DNA from: Chara braunii
Lineage: Eukaryota > Streptophyta > Charophyceae > Charales > Characeae
Reading direction: 5' to 3'
DNA length: 29,037 bases
Assembly: GCA_003427395.1 (NCBI GenBank)
Contig: BFEA01000912.1
Coordinates: 31,822-60,858 of the forward strand
The notes under the pieces: generated by a model
What the model was told of the DNA's origin: nothing
Databases searched by the model: none
Seen by the model: the letters and a program-made list of their open reading frames with translations, nothing else
Shown here: one piece after another, positions 1 to 7,877 of the stretch
Numbering within the stretch: the stretch's first letter is position 1
Layout: every line of letters begins with the position of its first letter
Translations under genes and position numbers: made by a program

Positions 1-1710
1 AAAAGAGATCGAGAGAGAAGGGGGACCCAATTGGAGCGCATAGAGTGGCTTTTGCGCATTCGGGGGCGTTAAGTGGAAAGGCATCGGGAGTCCGAGCGCA
101 GGTCGCGTACGGGCGAGTGCCGAGCAGCCCCGTCCGCGAGCTAGCAACCCGACCTAGGGAGGAGAAGGTACGAGAGGAGCTCGCCTCGTTCGGGATCGGA
201 GCTCTCGAGAGCTCGCGTTAGCCTACCAGTTGAAGAGGAGAGAGCGAGAGAGGAAAGGGGAAGTAAGAGAGAGAGAGAGGAGGAAGAGGAGGGACGCGAC
301 GGTCGAGATGCTCAGAAAAGGGGTGCACGACGACGCGCGCACGAAGGAACGGAAGGGCTTTAAGTAGTCATCGCACATAGAGAGGGGCCGTGCTCACGGA
401 GCTCGAAGGGAAGCGAGGAGGCGGGAGCCCAAGCAGGCGAGCGCGGGCCGATAAGAGGCAGAGCCAGGTGGAAGAGAGCAAGCAGCTCCGCGCTTAAGGA
501 CTCTCTACCTGGCCGCCGCGAGGGGCTAGCGAACCATGAGCAGGAACCTGACTCATTAAACGAAGATGGGACGACTATTTTGACGTCGAAACTTGTTTGG
601 CGAACAACGAGCTGCTCTGCCGCTTTCGTCTCGAAGATACGACCTTCATTGGGGGATACGGCTTGGTTATCCTTTTGGGGGCTTCTTACTTCCTACAGCT
701 CTGAGCGCCGAGCTCTGGATGCGAGATTGCGCTCTCTTGTGAGCGCTGACGAGGATCCTCCAGCTCTTCGGATTCGAAGTGACAACATTCCCAGCTTGTA
801 TGTGCGAAGTTTCAGTTTTCGAATTTTCTCATCTCTTTTCTTATATTCCTGAGCGCCAAACTCTGGATTCGATGTGACAACAGTCCCAACGTGTATGTGC
901 AAAGTGGTTTGCTTGCCGAATTTTCTAATCTCGCTTCTTATAGCTCTGAGCACTGAGAGATTATGATTGTCCTTGTGAGCTCTGACGTGCACTCGTCCGC
1001 TCCTTGGATTTGAGGGGACAACTGTCCGAGCTTGTATGTGCAAAGTGGCTTGGTTTTCAAAAATTTCTTATTTTTCCTTCTCGCTTCCTATTGCTCTGAG
1101 CATTGAACTCTGGGTGGGAGACGCGTCGGGGTTCCTGAATTTTTCTCTGTAAGTGCTAACGCGTGTTCTTCTGCTCTTCGGATCAAACGTGACGGCTGTC
1201 CAAACTCATGTGTGAGACGCATCGGGGTTCCTGAATTTTTCTCCATTTTTCTTTATTTCCCCTCTGCCCTTCTGGATTGCCCTGAGCATTGTGAAGGCTG
1301 ACGTGAGTTCCTCAAGCCTTAGGATTCAAGGCAGGCACCCAGAGAGAAAGAGAGAGAGAGTGAGGGGAAGGGAGAGGGAGAGGCAGAGAGAAAAGAGAGA
1401 GAGAGAGAGAGAACGAGAAGGAAATACGAGGGACGGACACCGAAGTTCCCTAGGTGTGCCGTTTACAGACCCGCTGCGAAAGTCCGAGTCCAGTCTTGCA
1501 CCTCGACTTGCCCCCACGCGACTCTTAGGGGGCTTGTTCGTTCAAATCTGTCAGTCGAACCTATGAGAATACGCCCGCCGAAAGGATGCCCGAGCTTTGA
1601 GGGGCGAGATCGGTCGGTGAGGGGTTCTCTGGGCCTAACGCAGGGGGGCTGCCGACTCGATAAGAACCTTCTCCGCGCGGCCCGGCTGTTGGGGGGCTCA
1701 CCCGGCGACA
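1..1710 (+). repeat. 5' LTR, right-hand part only
   Basis: These bases align with 18173-19916 almost end to end and stop together at GCGACA, just before the primer binding site. The LTR ends in CA at 1709-1710. The alignment is already in progress at base 1, so the start of the LTR is missing. In the 3' copy the position matching base 1 lies directly after a long GA tract (18056-18155), so the window begins where an assembly would break. Differences from the 3' copy are mostly transitions, plus a rearranged stretch near 1120-1160 and a much shorter GA tract (about 1394-1412, against 64 nt at 19557-19620). Confidence 0.93.
750..1340 (+). repeat. Degenerate tandem repeats inside the LTR
   Basis: A unit of about 100-175 bp recurs four times, starting near 772, 869, 1007 and 1182. 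Each has a GATTCGA-like start, GTGACAAC, then TGTATGTGCAAAGTGG (decayed in the last copy), a TTTTCT-rich stretch and CTGAGC at the end. Several copies are preceded by GCTGACG plus a CTCTTCGGATT-like string. The same array is present in the 3' LTR at about 18930-19500, so the amplification is older than this insertion. Confidence 0.8.
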
Positions 1711-1713
1711 AGT

Positions 1714-1731
1714 TGGCGCCATTGTCGGGGA
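1714..1731 (+). promoter_or_regulatory. Primer binding site, tRNA-Asp-like
   Basis: TGGCGCCATTGTCGGGGA begins three bases after the LTR end. Plant tRNA-Asp (GUC) 3' ends predict TGGCGCCGTTGCCGGGGA, so 16 of 18 bases agree; both differences are transitions. Position and the TGG start fit a minus-strand primer site. The identity of the primer tRNA rests on my recall of the plant tRNA-Asp sequence. Confidence 0.8.
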
Positions 1732-2190
1732 TGGGCGTTCTCCCTCGGCCACGGCTGGCCCAGTAGCTAAGGGGTAAGGGGGTACCAGCGTGACAGGCAG
1801 CGTTTTTTTTCAGCATCTAGTTCTTCGGGTCTACTCGACGTCGACTTCCAGGGTTTATCAGCATCGGCGTGTCTGAATTTTCTGCGGGTTTTTCTTGGTC
1901 TAACGCGGCGATTTTCTGCTTTAATTTTTGCAACCTCAATTCTTCTTGAGTGGCGTCGGCAAGGGTTATTGTTGGGATTGTCGGGGTTGTCGGGCTTGTG
2001 GGGTGCAGGGGCTTCGGGGTGACGGGTTTTTTCTTGGGTTTTTGCAGGTCCACTCAGGCCCGCTTGTGACTCCGGCTCCCGCTCTCGGCCACAAAAAGGG
2101 TACCCAGATCAGTTTTTATTGGAGTGAGTTCTTATTTTTACGAGTGTTTTGTTTCTAAAAATCTAAAAATTAAGGGGGTGCACAGTTTGC
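1732..2190 (+). other. Untranslated leader
   Basis: This lies between the primer site and the first + strand ORF. It has two strings like 3' splice sites (pyrimidine run then CAG) near 1813 and 2049. The + strand has only short ORFs here. A coding-looking ORF on the minus strand (1817-2053) is listed separately. Confidence 0.55.
1817..2053 (-). CDS. Antisense ORF of 78 codons in the leader, unknown
   Basis: The minus strand is open for 78 codons, bounded by TGA on one side and TAG on the other. It opens with GTG; the only ATG in frame is near the 3' end. The translation looks like real protein: a Lys/Pro/Thr-rich first part (PKKKPVTPKPLHP) is followed by a short heptad-like helix (EELRLQKLKQKIAALDQE). 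It could be a remnant of another gene, an antisense ORF of the element, or chance. I do not recognise it. Confidence 0.3.
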   Translation of the reverse strand: MDLQKPKKKPVTPKPLHPTSPTTPTIPTITLADATQEELRLQKLKQKIAALDQEKPAENSDTPMLINPGSRRRVDPKN

Positions 2191-2748
2191 TTGAGGGGTT
2201 TGAATGAGGGTGAAAAACAACAAAAGGGTGGGAAGAAGAGCCGTTCGGGAAAAGAGTGTGAGCGGGTCCACGCGTGGGGAGGAAGGAGTGAAAACAGGGG
2301 GGATCCGAGGGGGTTCGGGGCTATTGTCGATTTGGGATCCAAAGGGGTCGCCCAACATCCTCGACCCGCACGGATTGTGGAGGGTGGTCGTACAGGGTAC
2401 AACTCCCGCTCCAGAAAGGGTTCTGCAGGAGGGGGGGGGGGGGGTTCGGTTCTCGACCCACGAGGGTTGTGTGAGGGGCCCGCGAGAGAGGCGCCTCCCA
2501 CTCGGGAGGGGAGTTCTCGAGCGGGGACCGTTCGGGACTTGAGAGCAGAGAGAGTGGTGCTTCGAGCGCCGGGACAAGGGGGCGAGAGAAATACAACCGC
2601 CATTGTGAGCGAAGGGGATAGAGAGGTGAGAGATACGTGGGGTTCCTTGGACGAGGGGTCGGAGGCCGAATCCTGGGTGGACCGGTGCCTTGCCGATTTT
2701 TCGAACTCGGACCTTGGGGACTATTGGGACTATGAGAACGAGTTCTAA
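2191..2748 (+). CDS. Hypothetical 185-aa ORF upstream of the accessory cluster
   Basis: ATG at 2191, TAA at 2746. The N-terminal half is basic and Gly/Arg-rich; the C-terminal 30 residues are acidic and aromatic, ending GDYWDYENEF. A run of 14 G at 2431-2444 codes for a Gly stretch and is a likely place for length change. The other strand and another + frame are also open for over 100 codons in this GC-rich stretch, so coding status is uncertain. It has no visible similarity to the ORF families downstream. Confidence 0.3.
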   Translation: MRGLNEGEKQQKGGKKSRSGKECERVHAWGGRSENRGDPRGFGAIVDLGSKGVAQHPRPARIVEGGRTGYNSRSRKGSAGGGGGGSVLDPRGLCEGPAREAPPTREGSSRAGTVRDLRAERVVLRAPGQGGERNTTAIVSEGDREVRDTWGSLDEGSEAESWVDRCLADFSNSDLGDYWDYENEF

Positions 2749-3370
2749 AGGAGGCGAAGACTACGAGGTACGTAATCAAAAACGATAAACCTGAGTGCTC
2801 CTCTTGATTATCTCTACTCTCCCCACCTTTTCTTTGAAGGCCCCCGATCAAAGTCTTGTGATTCCAAGAGAGAAAAGAGTCCGGCGGTGACAAGAAGGAA
2901 GGTGCGAACGAAGCATGAAGAGTTCATGATGCGAGAAGGAGAGTGGGGTGGGACTAGACAGGCTAGTGATTATTGATTTATAGGTGGATTAAAGTCCTAG
3001 GACCCGGGTAATTCCACGCTCAAGGTGGGCCGAGTAGGGGTGTGGTACCGGTTAGGTTAACTTAGGACTAGGGGTCGGTTCAATGGGGGACATGGGGCCC
3101 GGGTGTGTGACTTCGGTCCGACTCCGGGGAGGGGGTTGCCACCCTTCCTCGGGGATAACCTATGTCCGCGGCTAGTCTCTATACCGGGAGTGGGAACAGG
3201 CCTCTCAGCGGGGGAGGACAGGAAGGTAGCCGAGTGGGACGGCGTTCCTTCTCTGGTCCATTTGATCCTTCTGAGCTCACAGGCATCTTCTCCTTGCGGG
3301 ATAGGGGCGGTCTCTCGAGTGGCCAAATAAGAGAAGAAGGATGAAAATTGTCTCTCGTTGATTAGGGTGA
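2749..3370 (+). other. Non-coding stretch with a possible small intron
   Basis: No convincing ORF. A good 5' splice-site string (GAG then GTACGTAA, GT at 2768) is followed by a pyrimidine-rich stretch and TTTGAAG (AG at 2838-2839). That would make a 72-nt intron shortly after the 2191-2748 ORF and could give spliced mRNAs for the downstream ORFs. This is inference only. Confidence 0.3.
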
Positions 3371-3711
3371 ATGAGCTTAGCGGCGGTCCCAGCATGGATC
3401 AGTGTAAGAAGCTACGGTGGGGTCGACGTGTGGTACTATTCCTTCCGCCCGTGGACGGGGGACTTCGATGTGGCCCTTTATGTAGAAGAGGGGCAAGACC
3501 AGGGAGAGAATTTCCTCTGCGGATGGGTTGCGGCGGTCAGCGACTCCCGTGGAGCTAGAGGCGAGCTGCCAGGGTACGAGTTCAGTTACTTCTACTCCTT
3601 AGACCTAGGGGCGGCCGGCCTGCGCCGGTAATTCCGGACGCCTATCTCGACGGGTTAGACGGGTGGAGAGTATTAGTAGCAATTATAGAAGAGATAGTGG
3701 GGCGCCTATGA
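3371..3711 (+). pseudogene. Accessory family I, copy A (frameshifted)
   Basis: Starts with ATG (MSL, as in copies B and C). It keeps the family core: GGVDVWYYSF, PWTGDFD, ALYVEEG and FSYFYSL. The starting frame stops at 3629-3631, but the family tail (YLDGLDGWRVL and an IIEEIVG end) continues in another frame to TGA at 3709-3711. So it is a full-length copy with one frameshift near 3625-3632. The final TGA overlaps the ATG of copy B. Function unknown; I see no catalytic motif, signal peptide or membrane segment. Confidence 0.7.
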
Positions 3712-4070
3712 GTTTGGGTGTCCTAGAGTTTGAACCAGCAGGCATTAGTGTGGGGAGCCGTGGGGGTGTGAACGTGTGGTGCTACAATTTTTACCTGTGG
3801 ACAGGAGATTTCGATGTAGCGTTTTACGTAGAAGAAGGGACTGACCGAGGGGAAACCTTCCTTGATAGTTGGGAAGAAACGGTTGGCCAAGCGCAGCTAG
3901 AGAGGGAGCTTTTAGGAGGATACAGGATCCGATATTTCTATACTCTGAGGTCCCGCGCCTTCCGACAAGGGGAGCAACCCTCCCCGGTTATACTGGAAAC
4001 GTATCTGGATGGGTCTTATGGGTGGAGAATGCTAGTCTCAATCATAGAGGAGATAGTGGAGAGCATATGA
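3708..4070 (+). CDS. Accessory family I, copy B (intact, about 120 aa)
   Basis: I chose ATG 3708 because all three copies start at the MSL position and this ATG overlaps the stop of copy A in an ATGA string; the frame is open further upstream to 3663. Order of conserved pieces: MSLGVLEFEP, GGVNVWCYNF, LWTGDFD, AFYVEEGTD, FLDSWEE, a Leu-rich helix, IRYFYTL, then YLDGSYGWRML and an acidic IIEEIVESI tail. Many Trp/Tyr/Phe and Asp/Glu residues suggest a small folded beta-rich acidic protein. Its position before gag suggests an accessory function of the element. Not recognised. Confidence 0.7.
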   Translation: MSLGVLEFEPAGISVGSRGGVNVWCYNFYLWTGDFDVAFYVEEGTDRGETFLDSWEETVGQAQLERELLGGYRIRYFYTLRSRAFRQGEQPSPVILETYLDGSYGWRMLVSIIEEIVESI

Positions 4071-4441
4071 GCTTAGGGGTTTTAGAGTTTGAGCCAGGGG
4101 GCATCAACGTGGGTTTCTGTGGGGGGGTAGACGTGTGGTGCTACAGGTTCTTCCTGTGGACCGGGGATTGGGACATCGCCCTCTACGTTGAAGAAGGAAC
4201 GGATCTAGGACAAGGCTTTCTTAGTAGTTGGGAGGAGGTTGTAGGCCTCGCGCAATTGGAGCAGAAACTTCTAGGGGCCTACGAAACCCGGTATTTCTAT
4301 ACTCTAGGTTACCGTACCTTCCGACTGGGCGATCGCCCGACCCCGATCATACCAGAGGCCTACCTCGACGGGTCCGACGGGTGGAAGGTATTGACAGGGA
4401 TCGTTAAGAAGGTGGTACGAAGCCGGAAGGGGCATGGTTAG
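4067..4441 (+). CDS. Accessory family I, copy C (intact, about 124 aa)
   Basis: ATG 4067 overlaps the TGA of copy B (4068-4070) as ATGA. Copy C lies 359 bp after copy B and is clearly a tandem duplicate: MSLGVLEFEPGG, GGVDVWCYRFFLWTGDWD, ALYVEEGTDLG, FLSSWEE, TRYFYTL, YLDGSDGWKVL. Unlike A and B it has a basic end (KKVVRSRKGHG). Its TAG (4439-4441) overlaps the next ATG by 8 nt. Function unknown. Confidence 0.72.
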   Translation: MSLGVLEFEPGGINVGFCGGVDVWCYRFFLWTGDWDIALYVEEGTDLGQGFLSSWEEVVGLAQLEQKLLGAYETRYFYTLGYRTFRLGDRPTPIIPEAYLDGSDGWKVLTGIVKKVVRSRKGHG

Positions 4442-5177
4442 GATTGTAGAAGCGGGAGAGGACGACAGAGTAAAAATCGAGAAGGTAAACCTTCTCAAAG
4501 ATCGCGAATGCTTTAGCGTCCCTCTGGATCATAGTACGGAGAGGTACCTAGCGGGGCGCGAAAGAGGAGTGAAACTTGAAAAGGGGGTCTTCCTCTGGGC
4601 ACGGTTTGCAGTGGGCATTTGGGAAGGAGATCGGTGGACTAGGAACAGACCTAGGAACGGGGGGAAGGCCCGGCAAACGGCAGTTCGTACCGAGGACACG
4701 ATCTATCTAAGTCGGGAGGCGTGGGTCGAGTATGTCACCCACTGGGCCTTGGGGTGGTATCGAGAGGATCACTGGGAGATACGCGCGGGACCCATCCGAA
4801 AGAGGATCTTCGAGGAGGTGGACCTTCAGCATAGCCTACCGTTCCGCTTGCGGGTGACCTACACTAGGGACGAGGAATACCCTCGAGCCACGGGCTGCAT
4901 GCAAGATATCTTCCCTGCTTACGTTTTCAGAAGGGTGTGTGGAGAAGGGGCGGAATACAAAAAAGTAGTGAAGTCTATTCGGCGAGTAAGAAGGAGGGGC
5001 CTATCCTTTCGCTCGCTTCACTGGTTCTATTCCTATTATGTGGACAACCCTGTCCCGTACGGGATTAGGGTAGATCAGATCAGAGAAAGGATGTCTCTTG
5101 AGTCGGGGAGAGACCGTGAAGGCGGACAGGATTACCGATACCATAGGGTGTTTGGGGTGTGTCAAAGGCTGGAATGA
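4434..5177 (+). CDS. Accessory family II, copy 1 (intact, 247 aa)
   Basis: ATG 4434 overlaps the end of family I copy C by 8 nt. This is the longest intact accessory ORF. Features shared with later copies: a KGVFLWARF strand at about residue 60, IYLSREAWVEY near 90, PRATGCMQDIFPAYV near 155, and LHWFYSYYVDNPVP near 205. It is rich in Arg, Glu, Trp and Tyr. The R..YT...PR....IFP.YV segment resembles the RYFYTL...IIPEAYLDG segment of family I, which hints at a distant common origin. No known domain recognised. TGA at 5175-5177 is directly followed by the next ATG. Confidence 0.75.
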   Translation: MVRIVEAGEDDRVKIEKVNLLKDRECFSVPLDHSTERYLAGRERGVKLEKGVFLWARFAVGIWEGDRWTRNRPRNGGKARQTAVRTEDTIYLSREAWVEYVTHWALGWYREDHWEIRAGPIRKRIFEEVDLQHSLPFRLRVTYTRDEEYPRATGCMQDIFPAYVFRRVCGEGAEYKKVVKSIRRVRRRGLSFRSLHWFYSYYVDNPVPYGIRVDQIRERMSLESGRDREGGQDYRYHRVFGVCQRLE

Positions 5178-5676
5178 ATGGTTCTGTTGGACCGGAGCGT
5201 CGGCAAGTTCATTGAGTCCCCTCTAGGCGAACGAGGAGTGTGTAGCCTGGTTCCGAGCAACTGGAGAATCCCCGATTGGAGAAGGGTAGAGGGAGGGGAG
5301 ATTACAGCCGGAGGCAATTTCGTGTGGGTGGAATTGGAAGAGGTTGAGGAGAGAACGGGAGAGGTGCGGCTTAAAGTCACCTCGGTGATCTTCGTCAAGC
5401 CGGAGGCTTGGTCGAAGGTTATTATACCGCTAGTCTTGGGCCAAGGGGGTGGGTTGGACTCGCTGATCCGAGAGGCTAGAGGGGTCAGGATAAGGTGGAT
5501 AGATAGGGTCCGAAAGGAATCTAAGAGAGAGTGAGGGAAGAGTGGTGAGACTCCTAGAGAGGGGAAGGGGTTTGGGATTGCCCCTTGGGGCTCTATGGAC
5601 CCTGTACACGCATAGTATTGATCAGGGCCTCCGCGTAGGAAGCTTTGAGGGATTTTTAGGAGATTGGGGTCTCTAG
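5178..5676 (+). pseudogene. Accessory family II, copy 2 (internal deletion and frameshift)
   Basis: ATG 5178 follows the preceding TGA with no gap. The first 118 codons align with the N-terminal half of the family (GGNFVWVELEE, VIFVKPEAWSKV, LVLGQG). The frame then stops at 5534. From 5536 a +1 frame carries the family C-terminal part (ALWTLYTHSIDQGL, then GFLGDWGL) to TAG 5674-5676. About 80 residues of the middle, including the PRA.G...FP segment, are missing. It is an internally deleted copy. Confidence 0.65.
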
Positions 5677-5740
5677 AAAAACCCTTCACTCTTTTACGAG
5701 AGAGATATCACCGGTGGGTTTTTAAAATAGGTATCGGTAG

Positions 5741-6475
5741 ATGGTGAGGTTCGTACTCAGTGAGAGCGGGGTGGTGGAGTCGATAGAGGTCAGTGACACG
5801 GGAAAAGTTTTGGTTTCAGGGGACCCTCATGTGACGCCCTATTGGATGAGCGTTGAGAAGGGGGAGGTCATCCGGGGAGGTGCATACGTGTGGGTTCGAG
5901 CTTGCCGGCTTACCTGGAAGGAAGGAGTACGGAGAGGGGGTCCTCCTCACATCAGTCGGTTCCTAGAGATTCGGGCTACGATTTTCTTCAACGAGGACGC
6001 GTGGATTGAAGTGTGGAGAGGGTTGGTAACCGGGCAAGTGACCCATACGGAGTACCGAGAATCGACGAGGCTGATAGCTAACAACCTGGTGCTGGGTGAA
6101 TACGAGGAAGGGACTTTCGAGTCGTGGACGCTGGTATCCTTCGCCGAACCCGGCGAGGTCCCTCGGGCATCTGGGGTCCTCCACGCAAACTTTCCCCAGT
6201 TTTTTGTCAGCTCATTCTTAAGGGACCCGGAGGAAAGAGTAGTGGCGGTACTTAGAACGGCCCGCGAATCTAGGGTGCGGATGAGATGGTTGTTTTGGCT
6301 CTATACTCGGTGTGTAGACGCTGGGATTCCGCCTAGAAGGGAACTAGTGGCCGTATTCAAGCGGTTGAAGGAATTCGAGGGTGTAATAGGCCACGTCGCC
6401 AACGTCCCATACGCCCGATTATTCGGGGAGGAACAAGTGACAAATCGAAGGGGGTACGAACCTCGAACGAGGTAA
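5741..6475 (+). CDS. Accessory family II, copy 3 (intact, 244 aa)
   Basis: ATG 5741 to TAA 6473-6475, almost the same length as copy 1. Conserved pieces in order: GGAYVWVRACRLTW (about residue 46), TIFFNEDAWIEVW (about 85), LVTGQ, a YRESTRLIANNL helix, VPRASGVLHANFPQFF (about 145), LFWLYTRCVDAGIP (about 185), and FKRLKEFEG. The stop overlaps the next ATG as TAATG. It is the cleanest member for defining the family. Function unknown. Confidence 0.75.
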   Translation: MVRFVLSESGVVESIEVSDTGKVLVSGDPHVTPYWMSVEKGEVIRGGAYVWVRACRLTWKEGVRRGGPPHISRFLEIRATIFFNEDAWIEVWRGLVTGQVTHTEYRESTRLIANNLVLGEYEEGTFESWTLVSFAEPGEVPRASGVLHANFPQFFVSSFLRDPEERVVAVLRTARESRVRMRWLFWLYTRCVDAGIPPRRELVAVFKRLKEFEGVIGHVANVPYARLFGEEQVTNRRGYEPRTR

Positions 6476-7203
6476 TGATAAGAGGGGTTCCAGGGACTCT
6501 CTGGACGTCTGTGGAACCAATAGAAGATATTGGGGAAGTTGTTCGTGTCACTCTACCTAGAGCCAAGTTGGAAGGACCAACAAGGACCCTCCTGAGAAAA
6601 AAAGGGGAAATCCGACGCGGGAAGGCGTTCGTGTGATTAGCGGTGAGTAGCGAGGGGAGAGTAGTGATTGGGGAAGCCCAAATATTCCTTTCGAAGGAAG
6701 GCTTCATAAAAATAGCGCGCAGCCTGCAGGCTGGAAAGGACCCTCTCTGAGACTCACAAGCCGTAAGAGACCAACTAGAAGAATTCGTGGAGGAAGTGAA
6801 GCCTCGCGAAGGGTGCCAAGAAGAATTTCGACTGACCTACGCAGGATAGGAGGAGATACAACGGTTCGCCTCCAGTAAGCCAGTGAGAGTTCCCCGTTTC
6901 ATCTTTGAACAGATCAACCCTTCCGAGGCAGTCAAGAGGGCGGTAGGAAGAAGGATTTTCATCCTGAGTCAGTTCCGGTTTACGGAATCGGACCTCCATT
7001 CCTTGCTAACATGGTGTTTCCCGGATCCCTATCGAGACGATTGATCGACTGTAGAGAACCTGGGTTACGCCTTTGAAGGGTGGGGTCGACACGCCAGGGA
7101 ATCAAGGATATCGTGGAGATACTTGGGTAAGATCTGCGAAGGGGAGTTAGAAGGATTGGACCCCTCAGATCTCATTCGGATCGCGATTGCATGTCCCCGA
7201 TGA
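6475..7203 (+). pseudogene. Accessory family II, copy 4 (full length, four in-frame stops)
   Basis: One frame of 243 codons runs from ATG 6475 to TGA 7201-7203, the same length as copies 1 and 3. It is broken by TGA 6634, TGA 6748, TAG 6847 and TGA 7042. The first stop falls where the other copies have Trp (FVWV, YVWV, FLWA), so it is probably TGG changed to TGA. Family pieces: QIFLSKEGFIKI, LQAGKDPL, RFASSKPVRVPRFI, and a SDLIRIAIA end that also occurs in the fifth copy. Confidence 0.65.
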
Positions 7204-7214
7204 AAAACTAGGGG

Positions 7215-7400
7215 ATGAGCGAGCCTGACCTTAGTGAACTTGTGGGGTTGGAGAGGGTGAGAGAAGTTCTCCGGATCCTTACTCTATGTTGGGAGGAAGA
7301 AAGGAGGGCGAGGCCTGGGTCCTTAGCTAGGATCAATGTACAGGAGACACCTGCGGTCGCAATCCTAGACGAGTTAACGATAGATCTTCTCGCTCGGTGA
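7215..7400 (+). CDS. Small hypothetical ORF, 61 aa
   Basis: ATG 7215 lies 12 nt after the end of family II copy 4, in the same string of ORFs. The product is Leu/Glu/Arg-rich and probably helical (LVGLERVREVLRILTLCWEEE). Its TGA (7398-7400) overlaps the GTG start used for the next ORF. It may be the C-terminal scrap of another duplicate. Not recognised. Confidence 0.35.
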   Translation: MSEPDLSELVGLERVREVLRILTLCWEEERRARPGSLARINVQETPAVAILDELTIDLLAR

Positions 7401-7765
7401 GGGGAGATGGTATGAGAGCTACGTTCGTCTCCAATAGGATTTGTTGGCAATTGGAGACTTGCGAAGACGGTAACGAGATTAAGGTCAAAGGAAGTGCGGA
7501 ACTTAACCCTGAGCTTGGAGAGGATCGAGTGATCCGTGCTGAGAAGGAATTTCTAGTGGAGGTCCGCCGGCTGGCCTTATGGAAAAGGAGGATTTGGACC
7601 ACACTGGCTAGTTTTTCGGTCTACATTAGAGACGCAAATGGAGTAAGGTCCTCAAGGACTTGGAAAGAACCATTGCTGGAAGTGGAGAGAAGGTTCGAAG
7701 AGGACTCTAGGTATCTAGGAATCCCGCTCGCATCTAGGATACACAGACACCCGGTTTTGGGATAG
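7397..7765 (+). CDS. Hypothetical ORF, possible decayed accessory copy
   Basis: Open from GTG 7397; the first ATG is 7412, giving a 117-aa product ending at TAG 7763. It has FLVEVRRLALWKRRIW, weakly like the FVWV...W strand of family II, and an end (WKEPLLEVERRF, RYLGIPL) that resembles the start of the next pseudogene (NPVGTLERAW, RYGVTLP). I read it as a divergent partial copy in the accessory cluster. Confidence 0.4.
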   Translation: MRGDGMRATFVSNRICWQLETCEDGNEIKVKGSAELNPELGEDRVIRAEKEFLVEVRRLALWKRRIWTTLASFSVYIRDANGVRSSRTWKEPLLEVERRFEEDSRYLGIPLASRIHRHPVLG

Positions 7766-7877
7766 GGCGGGAGATTACGAAGGGGCCTTGCGCCAGACGC
7801 TGCGCGAGGAAGGAGAGATCGGTCACGCTAGGTGTGAGGGCTCGCTGGTAGAGGTCGCCGCGAGGTTGGCCGGCGTG

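Noticed and set aside
2163-2893. Minus-strand ORFs of 135-190 codons opposite the 185-aa ORF
   Set aside because: They overlap in several frames in GC-rich DNA; Pro/Ser-rich with no family resemblance.
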